A DNA stretch of 8,840 nucleotides from JABWBJ01 sp035646395 (GCA_035646395.1 DASRPK010000022.1:1-8840), one strand, 5' to 3'. Positions 1 to 7,499 are shown, counted from the stretch's first letter. Numbers and translations: made by a program. Notes: a model not told the origin generated them from the letters alone.

Positions 1-1
1 G

Positions 2-9
2 ACGGGTAA
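2..9 (+). repeat. Single inverted copy of the octamer unit at the window edge
   Basis: The plus strand reads ACGGGTAA here, the exact reverse complement of TTACCCGT, which occurs in the neighbouring octamer array (for example 61-68 and 69-76). It therefore faces the opposite way to the array, with about 14 bases between them. In a minus-strand transcript this copy could pair with any ACGGGUAA unit of the array. Whether more inverted units follow cannot be seen because the window ends here. Confidence 0.5.
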
Positions 10-23
10 TCACGATGAAGTTC

Positions 24-119
24 CCCGCCTGCCCGCCTGCCCGCTCACCCGTTCACCCGTTTACCCGTTTACCCGTGTACCCGCTTACCCGTTTACCCGC
101 TTACCCGCTTACCCGCTTG
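24..119. repeat. Phased 8-bp tandem array, 12 units, G-rich on the transcript strand
   Basis: CCCG recurs at 24, 32, 40, 48, 56, 64, 72, 80, 88, 96, 104 and 112, an exact 8-bp period for twelve units. CCCG is invariant, while the other four bases vary (CTTA, TTTA, GTTTA-like GTGT, TTCA, CTCA, CCTG), mostly by transitions and drifting from left to right. Read on the minus strand, as in the transcript leaving rsmD, the unit is roughly AAGCGGGT. This gives twelve GGG tracts separated by 5 bases, which fits the usual four-tract G-quadruplex pattern. The array begins 8 bp after the rsmD stop codon. There are no long spacers, so it is not a CRISPR. Its role is unknown; a 3' end or transcription-termination structure, or a neutral simple-repeat expansion, are both possible. 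Confidence 0.9.
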
Positions 120-127
120 TCGTTAGG

Positions 128-643
128 TCAAACCCGGTAAATCGTCACCGCCGTCCCGCCATAGCTCCGCGTGTCGCCACCTTCCGGAAGCTCCTCGTGC
201 GTGTCGTGCTCGATCCCGAGGATGTTGGCGAACGGCGAACGGAGCCAATGCGCGGCCAGCCGGGGCGCCATGCCGAGGTTGTAGGGCGGATCGGCAAACG
301 CAATGTCGAACGCGCCCGCCTCGAGTTTCTGCACAAAACGCAGCGATTCCGCGCGGTGAATACGCATCCGCTCGAGTGCACCGAGTTTCGATCCGTTTTC
401 CCGGATCGCCGTAATCGCCGCCGTCGCGACGTCGACGAAGTCCGCACTTTCGGCGCCCCGGGAGAGGGCCTCGAGACCCAGGGCGCCCGACCCCGCATAG
501 AGATCGAGCACGCGCGCGCCGGGGATCTCGGGCTGCACGATACTCATCCAGGCTTCACGCGCCCGGTCACCGGTTGGACGCACGCGGTCGTCACGCGGTG
601 CCTTGATCGTTCGCCCGCGCCACTGGCCGGCGATGATACGCAC
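128..643 (-). CDS. rsmD: 16S rRNA (guanine(966)-N2)-methyltransferase RsmD
   Basis: This 171-residue protein matches RsmD, which uses S-adenosylmethionine to methylate G966 of 16S rRNA during 30S assembly. The N-terminus MRIIAGQWRGR and the RPT at residues 22-24 are family hallmarks. The SAM-binding motif I lies at 47-55 (DLYAGSGAL), followed by GLEALSRGA at 56-64, and the catalytic DPPY is at 118-121. The protein is slightly shorter than the usual 180-200 residues, but it ends in the expected YGGTAVTIY region and so looks complete. Translation starts at GTG (643-641), one base after the recJ stop, with no clear Shine-Dalgarno, which suggests translational coupling to recJ. It is the last gene seen of the cluster; the common partner coaD is not visible, and the octamer array follows the stop codon. 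Confidence 0.96.
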   Translation of the reverse strand: MRIIAGQWRGRTIKAPRDDRVRPTGDRAREAWMSIVQPEIPGARVLDLYAGSGALGLEALSRGAESADFVDVATAAITAIRENGSKLGALERMRIHRAESLRFVQKLEAGAFDIAFADPPYNLGMAPRLAAHWLRSPFANILGIEHDTHEELPEGGDTRSYGGTAVTIYRV

Positions 644-644
644 G

Positions 645-2402
645 TCAGCCGCGGATGTCCGCCAACCGGGCTACCAGCCGCGAGGTGTCACGCCACAAAT
701 CGCGTTCGAGCCGGTACGCCACATCGACCACCTGCGTCGCCGTCCACTCCGACATCCGGTGGGACACGCCCCACCAGACACCTTCGATTTCAGTCGACTC
801 GTCGCGGAGCGCGAACTTCAATCCATTCTGTCCGATGACGCGCGGTGCATTCGCCAACCTGATCTGTTTCGTGGCGAGGAGCGGCGCCGGATTTCCGATA
901 CCGAACGGCTCGAAGTGACGCAACAATTTCTCGAGTGTGTCATTCGCATCGCAGAGCGGGACCTCGAGGTCGACGCGCAATTCAGGTACGAGGTCGTCTC
1001 TCGTCAGGCGCTCGCGGGCAACGGCGTCAAACCGCTCGCGCAGCTCGGGAATGCGCGCCGCCTCCACCGTGAGCCCGGCCGCGGCACGGTGACCTCCATA
1101 GCGAATCAACAGGTCGGCACACGCGGTCAATCCGGCGTGGAGGTCAAACGCTGGAATGGATCGTCCTGATCCCTTGCCGATCGAACCGTCGACCGAAACC
1201 ATCACCACGGGCCGGTACAGGTCTTCGACCAGTCTCGACGCAACGATGCCGATCACGCCGGGATGCCATCCCTCTGACGCCAGAACGAGTCCCGCCATCG
1301 AGTCGAGATCGTAGGTGACCGCAAGTTTTCGAGCCGCGTCCAGCGTTTCGCGATCGATGCCTTGCCGGGTCCTGTTGATCTCCTCGAGATCGCGCGCGAT
1401 TTCGTTCGCCTCACGCTCGTCGGTGCTGAGCAGGAGGTCGAGTCCACGCTTCGCGTCTCCGATTCGCCCGACGGCGTTCAGTCGCGGTGCCAGGATGAAT
1501 CCAACGCGGCCCGCCGTCAGCTCCCGGCCCTCCAGTCCCGACGCATTGATCAGCGCCCGCAGGCCGATGTTTTTCGTCTGGGCCATGAGCCGTAACCCAT
1601 AGCGCACCAGTACCCGATTCTCGCCGCGGAGCGGCGCGACATCAGCGACGGTGGCAAGGGCCACGAGGTCCAGCATGTTGAGCGCGACGTTCGGTCCCGC
1701 GCCGTGTTGCTCGAGCAAAGCGACCGACAGCTTGAACGCGACCGCGGCCGCGCAAAGGTCCTTATCCGGGTAATCGCACCCCGCCACGCGCGGGTTCAGC
1801 ACCGCCACGCATTCCGGTGGTGGCCGGCTGGGGAGGTGATGGTCGGTGATAATGACGTCGATGCCCCGCCGCCGCAGGTCCGCGACCGGATCATGCGCCG
1901 TTGTTCCGCAGTCGCACGTCACCAGCAGCGTCGCGCCGGCGGTTACGGCGGCTTTCACACCGGCTTCACCCAGGTCGTACCCGTCGTGAATCCGGTGGGG
2001 CGCAAAGGCAATAGCCTTGGCGCCGAGGTGCCGAAGGGTTCGCACGAGGATCGTGGTCGAACACATCCCGTCCACGTCGTAGTCGCCGTGGACGAGGATC
2101 GTCTCCCCCGCCCGTACCGCCGCGCTCAGTCGTTCGACTGCCTCGGCCATCCCTCGCATCGCCATCGGCGGATGCAACTGCTCCATGCGCGGGCGCAGGT
2201 AATTTCGCGCATCGTCGACTGCGCTCATTCCGCGGGCCACGAGCAATGTGGCAACGAGCGGAGGAAGGTGGAGCTCTCGCGACAACCGCTCAGCGATGGC
2301 TACGTCTACCGCGCGCGGCGCGGTCCATCGCGCCGGGGGTCGCGTCCAGGATAGCGGTTTTGCGTCGACGGGTTCGGCGAGGTCGCCGATGGAAACTGCC
2401 AT
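645..2402 (-). CDS. recJ: Single-stranded-DNA-specific exonuclease RecJ
   Basis: This 585-residue protein is a full-length RecJ, the 5'-3' single-strand DNA exonuclease used in RecF-pathway recombination, base excision and mismatch repair. The DHH phosphoesterase domain carries motif I GDYDVDG at 106-112, TCDCGTT at 162-168 with D164, DHH at 187-189 and VADVAPL at 252-258, supplying the metal-binding aspartates and histidines. The DHHA1 domain is marked by GWHPGVIGIVASRL at 378-391 and GGHRAAAG at 436-443. The C-terminal part, from about 470 to 585, fits the OB-fold region of RecJ. The start at ATG 2402 gives the usual short N-terminal leader before the domain, but only a weak GGGCC lies upstream and no good ribosome site is seen. 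It follows a 155-bp spacer and runs directly into rsmD, so it could be expressed from the operon or from a promoter in that spacer. No truncation or missing catalytic residue is visible. Confidence 0.97.
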   Translation of the reverse strand: MAVSIGDLAEPVDAKPLSWTRPPARWTAPRAVDVAIAERLSRELHLPPLVATLLVARGMSAVDDARNYLRPRMEQLHPPMAMRGMAEAVERLSAAVRAGETILVHGDYDVDGMCSTTILVRTLRHLGAKAIAFAPHRIHDGYDLGEAGVKAAVTAGATLLVTCDCGTTAHDPVADLRRRGIDVIITDHHLPSRPPPECVAVLNPRVAGCDYPDKDLCAAAVAFKLSVALLEQHGAGPNVALNMLDLVALATVADVAPLRGENRVLVRYGLRLMAQTKNIGLRALINASGLEGRELTAGRVGFILAPRLNAVGRIGDAKRGLDLLLSTDEREANEIARDLEEINRTRQGIDRETLDAARKLAVTYDLDSMAGLVLASEGWHPGVIGIVASRLVEDLYRPVVMVSVDGSIGKGSGRSIPAFDLHAGLTACADLLIRYGGHRAAAGLTVEAARIPELRERFDAVARERLTRDDLVPELRVDLEVPLCDANDTLEKLLRHFEPFGIGNPAPLLATKQIRLANAPRVIGQNGLKFALRDESTEIEGVWWGVSHRMSEWTATQVVDVAYRLERDLWRDTSRLVARLADIRG

Positions 2403-2423
2403 GGCCCGAAAGTTAATCGCCCG

Positions 2424-2453
2424 TCGTCAGGCGTGCGTCACCGCTCGTCAGGC
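2424..2453. repeat. 9-bp direct repeat, 21-bp spacing, upstream of recJ
   Basis: TCGTCAGGC occurs at 2424-2432 and again at 2445-2453 (GCCTGACGA on the recJ strand). The copies are 21 bp apart start to start, which is two turns of the DNA helix, and lie 22-51 bp upstream of the recJ start. This placement would suit a pair of binding sites for a regulator on one face of the DNA, but no known operator is recognised and chance is possible. Confidence 0.35.
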
Positions 2454-2470
2454 AAATAACTGCAGGGTGA

Positions 2471-2552
2471 AGGCTCGAGGGAAGGTCGAAGATCTTTGGG
2501 TGAAGAGATCACTTTTCTCTCGTACTCAGGACTTTCAACTTCTCTCGAGCCT
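2471..2552. repeat. 14-bp imperfect inverted repeat between the zinc-ribbon gene and recJ
   Basis: AGGCTCGAGGGAAG at 2471-2484 and CTTCTCTCGAGCCT at 2539-2552 are reverse complements except at one position. Both contain the palindrome CTCGAG and enclose a 54-base loop, which itself holds a smaller bulged hairpin (GATCTTT at 2491-2497 against AAGAGATC at 2503-2510). The outer arm begins 5 bases after the zinc-ribbon stop. In the minus-strand transcript the mismatch is A-C; in a plus-strand transcript it would be a G-U pair. No T-run follows on the minus strand, so a classical intrinsic terminator is not supported. An mRNA processing, partial termination or stability element is possible. Confidence 0.5.
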
Positions 2553-2557
2553 CGGCC

Positions 2558-3259
2558 CTAGGAAGCGTAGAGCAACACTCCACACGCCTCACAGACCTCG
2601 ATGAGCCCAGTCGTCGCCATCATCGACCGACGCTGCACGGGAATCGCGGTGTCGCAGCAGCTGCAGGCGCCGTTGTCAAGCGCGTAAAGCGCTTGCGATT
2701 GCCGGCGCGTGCGGATGCGATCGTACTTCTGGAGCACCGCCGACTCGACGTTTACCGCCAGCGACTTCCGCTTTCCCTCCGCCGCGGCGTATTCACCGCC
2801 CAGCTCCGCCCGTTCGGCTTCGATCTCGGCGCGCGCGTCCGCTTGCGACTCGTCCAGCGCCTGGAGGTTCGCCTCTTGTTTCTTGATCGAGGCGTGGCCG
2901 TCGGTTACGCGCGTGACGAGCGCCCGCAACTCATTCTCCTCTTCCATGAGCATCTTGCGGCCCGCTTCTACCTGCATCATCGCCGCCGTTGCCTCCCGCA
3001 TCCGCTTGACCGCGTCGAGGTTCGCCACGTTACGCTCGTGGCGCTGGCGGTGATCACTGATCCTGCCTTCGAGTTCGCGTTGGCGCCGCTCGTCAGCGTC
3101 AACTCCGGCCCGGGTCTCCTCGAGCGACTTCAACGCGCGCTGGCGTACCTGATCGAGTTCCGCCAATCGCGGCGCGAGCGCGTCCAGACGTGCTCGTAAG
3201 GCATCGACGATATCGTCTTGTGCTTGCAGGGCAAGCAACGATTCCAGCAACCTGTTCAC
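2558..3259 (-). CDS. Coiled-coil C4-type zinc-ribbon protein (zf-RING_7 / DUF164 family)
   Basis: This 233-residue protein has the two-part build of the zf-RING_7 (DUF164) family. Residues about 5-180 are rich in charged residues, Ala and Leu with heptad-like spacing, predicting a long antiparallel coiled coil. The C-terminus is a zinc ribbon with C199/C202 and C223/C226 as likely ligands, plus an extra C201. The spacing GACSCCDTAIP ... LIEVCEACGVLLY matches the family's CxxC ... CExCGRILY ending, with V in place of the usual R. The family includes Helicobacter HP0958 (FlgZ), reported to bind RpoN and RNA, but the general bacterial role is not settled and I assign none. The start is GTG, supported by GGAGG four bases upstream. 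It lies 30 bp after dnaG; relatives are often encoded near dnaG/rpoD in other phyla, which hints at a link with information processing. Confidence 0.9.
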   Translation of the reverse strand: MNRLLESLLALQAQDDIVDALRARLDALAPRLAELDQVRQRALKSLEETRAGVDADERRQRELEGRISDHRQRHERNVANLDAVKRMREATAAMMQVEAGRKMLMEEENELRALVTRVTDGHASIKKQEANLQALDESQADARAEIEAERAELGGEYAAAEGKRKSLAVNVESAVLQKYDRIRTRRQSQALYALDNGACSCCDTAIPVQRRSMMATTGLIEVCEACGVLLYAS

Positions 3260-3263
3260 CCAA

Positions 3264-3268
3264 CCTCC
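3264..3268 (-). promoter_or_regulatory. Ribosome binding site of the zinc-ribbon gene
   Basis: The minus strand reads GGAGG, then TTGG, then the GTG start at 3259. This is one of the two clear Shine-Dalgarno sequences in the window and fixes GTG 3259 as the start, because the ATG just upstream (3270) runs into TGA after four codons. Confidence 0.7.
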
Positions 3269-3289
3269 ATGGAGTTCACGTTCGAAGTC

Positions 3290-5083
3290 TCACGCCGGCG
3301 TTATGCTTTCGCTGAGTCGGCGGATCTCCTCGGCATTCGCCTGCTTTTCCGCGATCAGCCGGTCAGTTTCGGCCGGGGTCGCTACCATCAGGTCACGCTG
3401 AAGCTGCGCGTTCAATTCCTTGCGTCGTCTCAGTTCCAACTTGGCCAGGCAGTCCGTTACGGTGCGTTCGACGTCGATGATGGCGCCTTGCTCTTCCAGC
3501 AGCGTCTCGAGCACCGAAGCTGATGCATTCGTCAAACCTGCGGCGACGTCACCGATCACAGCGTCCGGGCTCACCTCCGCCAGCTTCTCGAAGATCTCCC
3601 GATAACGCTCATCGCGAAACTCCCCCGGCCCAATCCGTTCGATGATTCGTTCAATCAGGGCCCGGGACGTCAGCATGACGCGGACGAGTTCGCGCTCGGC
3701 GGCCGTCCCGGCGACTCTGCGAGCCTTGGCGACAGGCGCCGGCTCCCGCTCCGGGCGTTTTTGTCGTGTCGGCGGGGCCTGAGCCGGCGGTGCGCCCACA
3801 CGGTCACTGGTGGGACTCTCGACTTCAGAGGTCAAAACCTGCCGGTCGACCCCGGTCGCCTCACTCACCCTGCCGAGGTACATGTCCCTCGTCACCGGAT
3901 CGCTGGTGGCCCGAATGGTTGGGAGCAGATGGTCGATGGCCTGGCGCCGCTTGTGAAGGTCGGCAAACCAGCCCCCGCGTTCCAGCAACTGAATCTTTCG
4001 CTCGATGACATCGACGGCCGACGCCAGGTGTCGCTCGATCCCCTCTCGACCGGCCTTGCGGGCGAACGTGTCGGGGTCTTCGCCAGGCGGAAGCGTAACC
4101 ACGCGCACCGACGCCCCGTGCTGGAGCAGCTCGTCGGCGGCACGGAACGTCGCCTTGAGACCGGCCTTGTCGCTGTCGTACACCAGGAACGCATTCTTCG
4201 AGTGACGGACGATGAGGGCCGCCTGTTCCGTCGTCAGGGCTGTTCCCAGCGGCGCGATCACCTCTTCAACGCCTGCGACGACGAGCCTGACGAGATCGAA
4301 GTAGCCTTCAACGAGGAGGACCCGGTCTGCTTTTCGAATCGCGTTGCGAGACCAGTTGAGGCCATAGAGCATGCGGCCCTTCGTGAACGCAATCGTCTCC
4401 GGCGAGTTGAGGTACTTCGGTTCTCCAGCACCGATGACGCGCCCACCGAAGCCGGCAACCCGGCCTGAGGTGTCGTAGATCGGGAACATGAGCCGGTTGC
4501 GGAAGCGGGGATGCAACGCGTCCGAACCTTCTCGTTTCCCGAGTAGCCCTGCGTCGAGCAGCCGGGCATCGTCGAATCCCAAGGTCGCCAGGTGCGCGCG
4601 CAATCCGTCACGTGTCGCAAACCCAAGCCCGAAGCGCTCGGCAATTTCCGGCGTGACATCACGTTGACCGAGGTACTCACGCGCGGGCGCGCCCGCGGGA
4701 TCATCCCGCAGGGTGCGACGAAACCACTCCTCGGCAGCGCCATTCACTTCCCAGAGCGCTTCGCGAGGATCGGGGCCTTCGCGTCGCGCGCTCACCTCGC
4801 GGATCGCAATTCCCGACCGCTCGGCCACATGCCTCACCGAAGACGGCCAATCCATGCCGTAGCGCTTCCGCAGATACGTGAAGACGTCACCGCTTTCACC
4901 ACACTTGAAGCAGTGGTAGATACGCCGCTTCGGGTCGACTGAAAAGTTGGGATTTTTCCCCTGGTGAAAGGGACACGGGCCGCGAAACGTGCCACCGGCC
5001 CGCTTCAGCTGAACCGTTTCCCCGATGATGCCGACGATATCCGCTGCCTCGCGAACGCGCTCGACGTCTTCGTCCGGAATCAC
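3290..5083 (-). CDS. dnaG: DNA primase DnaG
   Basis: This 597-residue protein is a complete bacterial primase, which makes the RNA primers for replication and works with the replicative helicase DnaB. The N-terminal CHC2 zinc-binding domain has C37, H40, C58 and C61 (CPFH ... CFKC). The RNA polymerase domain includes RFRNRLMFPIYD at 193-204, GFGGR at 211-215 and PKYLNSPET at 222-230. Its TOPRIM core carries E259 in VEGYFD, D303 and D305 in YDSDKAG, and the later EDPD at 335-338. A Pro/Arg-rich linker at about 420-460 leads into a C-terminal helicase-binding domain at about 460-597. The start is GTG, overlapping the mutS2 stop by four bases (GTGA), with GGAG only two bases upstream; this suggests coupling to mutS2. 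All catalytic and zinc residues are present and the length is normal. Confidence 0.97.
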   Translation of the reverse strand: MIPDEDVERVREAADIVGIIGETVQLKRAGGTFRGPCPFHQGKNPNFSVDPKRRIYHCFKCGESGDVFTYLRKRYGMDWPSSVRHVAERSGIAIREVSARREGPDPREALWEVNGAAEEWFRRTLRDDPAGAPAREYLGQRDVTPEIAERFGLGFATRDGLRAHLATLGFDDARLLDAGLLGKREGSDALHPRFRNRLMFPIYDTSGRVAGFGGRVIGAGEPKYLNSPETIAFTKGRMLYGLNWSRNAIRKADRVLLVEGYFDLVRLVVAGVEEVIAPLGTALTTEQAALIVRHSKNAFLVYDSDKAGLKATFRAADELLQHGASVRVVTLPPGEDPDTFARKAGREGIERHLASAVDVIERKIQLLERGGWFADLHKRRQAIDHLLPTIRATSDPVTRDMYLGRVSEATGVDRQVLTSEVESPTSDRVGAPPAQAPPTRQKRPEREPAPVAKARRVAGTAAERELVRVMLTSRALIERIIERIGPGEFRDERYREIFEKLAEVSPDAVIGDVAAGLTNASASVLETLLEEQGAIIDVERTVTDCLAKLELRRRKELNAQLQRDLMVATPAETDRLIAEKQANAEEIRRLSESITPA

Positions 5084-7452
5084 AGCTCCACCACCGTGAC
5101 GCCGGTGCCGCCCTCGTTGAATTCGCCTGGACGGAATCTGCGCACGCGCGTGTCCTTGCGCAGCATTTCAGCCACGCGCTGCCGGAGCGCTCCCGTCCCC
5201 TTGCCGTGAATCACGCGCAGGGACTTGAGGTCGGCGCGGATGGCCGCGTCCACTGCCTGCATCACGATTTCATCGACGTCACCGGCGCGCACACCCCGGA
5301 CGTCGATCTCGGTCGCGACTTCGAGGTCCGGCTCATCGCCACGCATCACGGGGGCCGTGGGAACGGCCTGCACCGGCGCCACGCTGACCGCATTCGCCGG
5401 GAACGTCATCTTCACCGCGCCTAACGCGACCAGCAGGTGACCGTCACGCCGCTCGATGACACGCCCCGTCTTCCCGCCCATCGGATGGACGATGACCAGC
5501 ATGCCGGGCTCCGGCTCAACCGGCGGTCCGCTCCCCGGCCGCATGGCCGGCGCCTGGTCCAGCTCCTGAAGACGCGTCCGCTGAGCCTCGGCCAGCTGTT
5601 CGACGCGCTGGCGAGCCTCACGGGCCGCTTCTTCCGACTGGTCAGCGGTTGATTGCCGGAGTTCCCGAATCGTGCGTTCGACTTCCTGTCGCGATTCCAG
5701 AAGATAGCGCCGCGCCTCCTGCCTCGACTCCCGCTCGAACGCGATCTCGCGCTCGCGCAGTCGAGCTTCACGCTCGGCCAACCGGTGTGCCGTGTCCTTC
5801 GCGCCTTCCAGCGACTCGGCGGCTTCCGCTTCGAGTCGTGCCAGCGTCACTTCGCGCGCCTCGAGCGTCGCCAGGAGCCGGTTGACGTCGCGTTCCGCTT
5901 TCGGCACGCGGATCTCGGCATTTTCCAGCACGTCTTCAGGAAGGCCAAGCCGGCGCGCGATGCTGAGTCCATACGAGCGTCCCGGGATCCCCTTGATGAG
6001 GATGTACGTCGGCGCGAGGTGCTCGGCATCGAACTGCAGCGACGCGTTCACGACGCCAGGGACCTCACTCGCCAGTTCCTTCAGCGCGCCGAGGTGCGTG
6101 GTGGCCACCGACGTCGCGGCCCGTCTGGTCAGCACCTCGAGCACCGCGCCGCCTAACGCCGCCCCCTCGACGGGATCGGTGCCGGACCCGAGTTCGTCCA
6201 GCAGCACGAGCGACCGTGGCGTCGCGCGTCGCAGGATTTCGGCGATGTTCCGGAGGTGCGCGCTGAAGGTCGACAGGCTCGCCTCAATGGACTGCTCGTC
6301 GCCGACATCGGCGAAGACGTCGTCATAGATCACGAGCGTACTGGCCTGCGCGACGGGGACCGGAATGCCGGACTGCGCCATCGCCGACAACAGTCCGATG
6401 GTCTTCAGCAGGACCGTCTTGCCACCGGTGTTCGGGCCGGAAACCAGCAGCGTTCGTTCACCCGGTTCCATCGTGAGCGTGAACGGAACGACTCGAATCC
6501 CCTGTGCCTGCAGCAACGGATGGCGCGCGTCGTGCAATGCGATGGCGCTCCCCGGTTCGCGCCACGTGACGGGAGTGCAGGAGAACTCGATCGAGAACCG
6601 GGCACGCGCGTACAACGCGTCGAGCGTTCCGAGTGCATCAAGGGTTGCGATCAGCGCGTCAGCCAGCGGGTGCAGTCGCTCCGACAGCTCGGCGAGCAGC
6701 CGATCGATTTCACGCAGTTCATCCGCCTCGAGTTCGCGGATTCGATTGCACGCCTCGATCGCCGCCGGCGGCTCAACGAACAGCGTCGCGCCGCTATGCG
6801 AGGAGTCATGAACAAGTCCACCTACGGCGCCGCGTCCTTCCCTCCTGACCGGAATGACATAGCGGCCATTACGGATCGTAACCGACATGTCAGGGACGCG
6901 TTGGTGCGCTTCGAGCCGGCCCATGAGCTTCTCGAGTAACGCCACCAGCTGTCCTTCCGAATCGCGCAACTCCCGGCGCACCCGACGCAACAGGGAGGAC
7001 GCCCCATCGAGGATCGTCCCATCTTCAGCGATCACCTTGTGCACGGCCTGTTCCGCACCAGCGTCGACAAGCAGCTGATCGCGAAATTCGCGCAGCATTG
7101 CGACGGCCATCGCTGGGACATCCCCGCTCGACAGCGCCGCCTTCGTGAGGCGTGAAGCGGTGAGCAGCCTGCCAATCGCGAAAAGCTCCAGCGCCTGCAG
7201 TGTCGCGCCTGCCACACGAAGCCGGTTCAGCGCCTCGCCGACTTCAGGTATCGCTTCGCTGCGCCAGCCGCCTTCGGACTGGATGAGGCTTCGCACCGCA
7301 GAGACACGCGACTGTTCCTGTTCCAGCCACTCCGCGTCATGACGGGGTTCGAGAGCCCGCACTCGTGAGGCGCCGACACTTGTGGCCGCCCGTTCCGCAA
7401 CCAGTTCGCGAACACGCGCGAATTCCAGCACGCCAAGTGCATGCTTGTTCAT
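5080..7452 (-). CDS. mutS2: Endonuclease/ATPase MutS2 with C-terminal Smr domain
   Basis: This 790-residue protein is MutS2, a MutS paralogue lacking the mismatch-recognition domain. Family members have been linked to suppression of recombination and to rescue of collided ribosomes; the sequence does not say which applies here. Residues about 1-300 form the core and clamp region. The ABC-type ATPase has Walker A GPNTGGKT at 339-346, the STFSAH signature at 394-399, Walker B LVLLDE at 415-420 and TTHLGALK at 451-458. A long charged coiled coil spans about 515-632. The Smr domain at about 715-790 carries IDVRG at 716-720 (a variant of LDLRG) and HGKGTG at 749-754. The start ATG gives the standard N-terminus, with only a weak AGG-type ribosome site upstream. 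It follows an 85-bp spacer and overlaps dnaG by four bases. Linkage to three ribosome-modifying enzymes is compatible with a translation role, but that is inference. Confidence 0.96.
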   Translation of the reverse strand: MNKHALGVLEFARVRELVAERAATSVGASRVRALEPRHDAEWLEQEQSRVSAVRSLIQSEGGWRSEAIPEVGEALNRLRVAGATLQALELFAIGRLLTASRLTKAALSSGDVPAMAVAMLREFRDQLLVDAGAEQAVHKVIAEDGTILDGASSLLRRVRRELRDSEGQLVALLEKLMGRLEAHQRVPDMSVTIRNGRYVIPVRREGRGAVGGLVHDSSHSGATLFVEPPAAIEACNRIRELEADELREIDRLLAELSERLHPLADALIATLDALGTLDALYARARFSIEFSCTPVTWREPGSAIALHDARHPLLQAQGIRVVPFTLTMEPGERTLLVSGPNTGGKTVLLKTIGLLSAMAQSGIPVPVAQASTLVIYDDVFADVGDEQSIEASLSTFSAHLRNIAEILRRATPRSLVLLDELGSGTDPVEGAALGGAVLEVLTRRAATSVATTHLGALKELASEVPGVVNASLQFDAEHLAPTYILIKGIPGRSYGLSIARRLGLPEDVLENAEIRVPKAERDVNRLLATLEAREVTLARLEAEAAESLEGAKDTAHRLAEREARLREREIAFERESRQEARRYLLESRQEVERTIRELRQSTADQSEEAAREARQRVEQLAEAQRTRLQELDQAPAMRPGSGPPVEPEPGMLVIVHPMGGKTGRVIERRDGHLLVALGAVKMTFPANAVSVAPVQAVPTAPVMRGDEPDLEVATEIDVRGVRAGDVDEIVMQAVDAAIRADLKSLRVIHGKGTGALRQRVAEMLRKDTRVRRFRPGEFNEGGTGVTVVEL

Positions 7453-7499
7453 ATGGCGCCTGCCTGGGCGCGTGTTGAGCGCACCGAACGAAGGGTCGG

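Noticed and set aside
1..13. Possible GTG start of a further minus-strand gene at 13
   Set aside because: Only four codons are visible and GGGGA is a poor ribosome site; nothing in the residues identifies coaD or any other gene.
24..119. CRISPR array
   Set aside because: Units are 8 bp and directly adjacent, with no spacers and no cas genes nearby; this is a simple tandem repeat.
197..838. Plus-strand open frame of 213 codons, extending upstream through the octamer array
   Set aside because: It is antisense to rsmD and recJ, has Arg/Pro/His-rich shadow composition and matches no family; GC-rich antisense frames stay open by codon bias.
1704..2354. Plus-strand open frame of 216 codons opposite recJ
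   Set aside because: Shadow of the recJ coding frame, with no ribosome site and no recognisable domain.
2403..2440. Possible promoter for recJ (GTGACG, 17 bases, GATTAA on the minus strand)
   Set aside because: The -10 match is only three of six and it would place the transcript start at the ATG; not strong enough to list as a feature.
6256..6939. Plus-strand open frame of 227 codons opposite mutS2
   Set aside because: Complement of the well supported ATPase coding sequence, with an Arg/Gln-rich composition typical of antisense frames.
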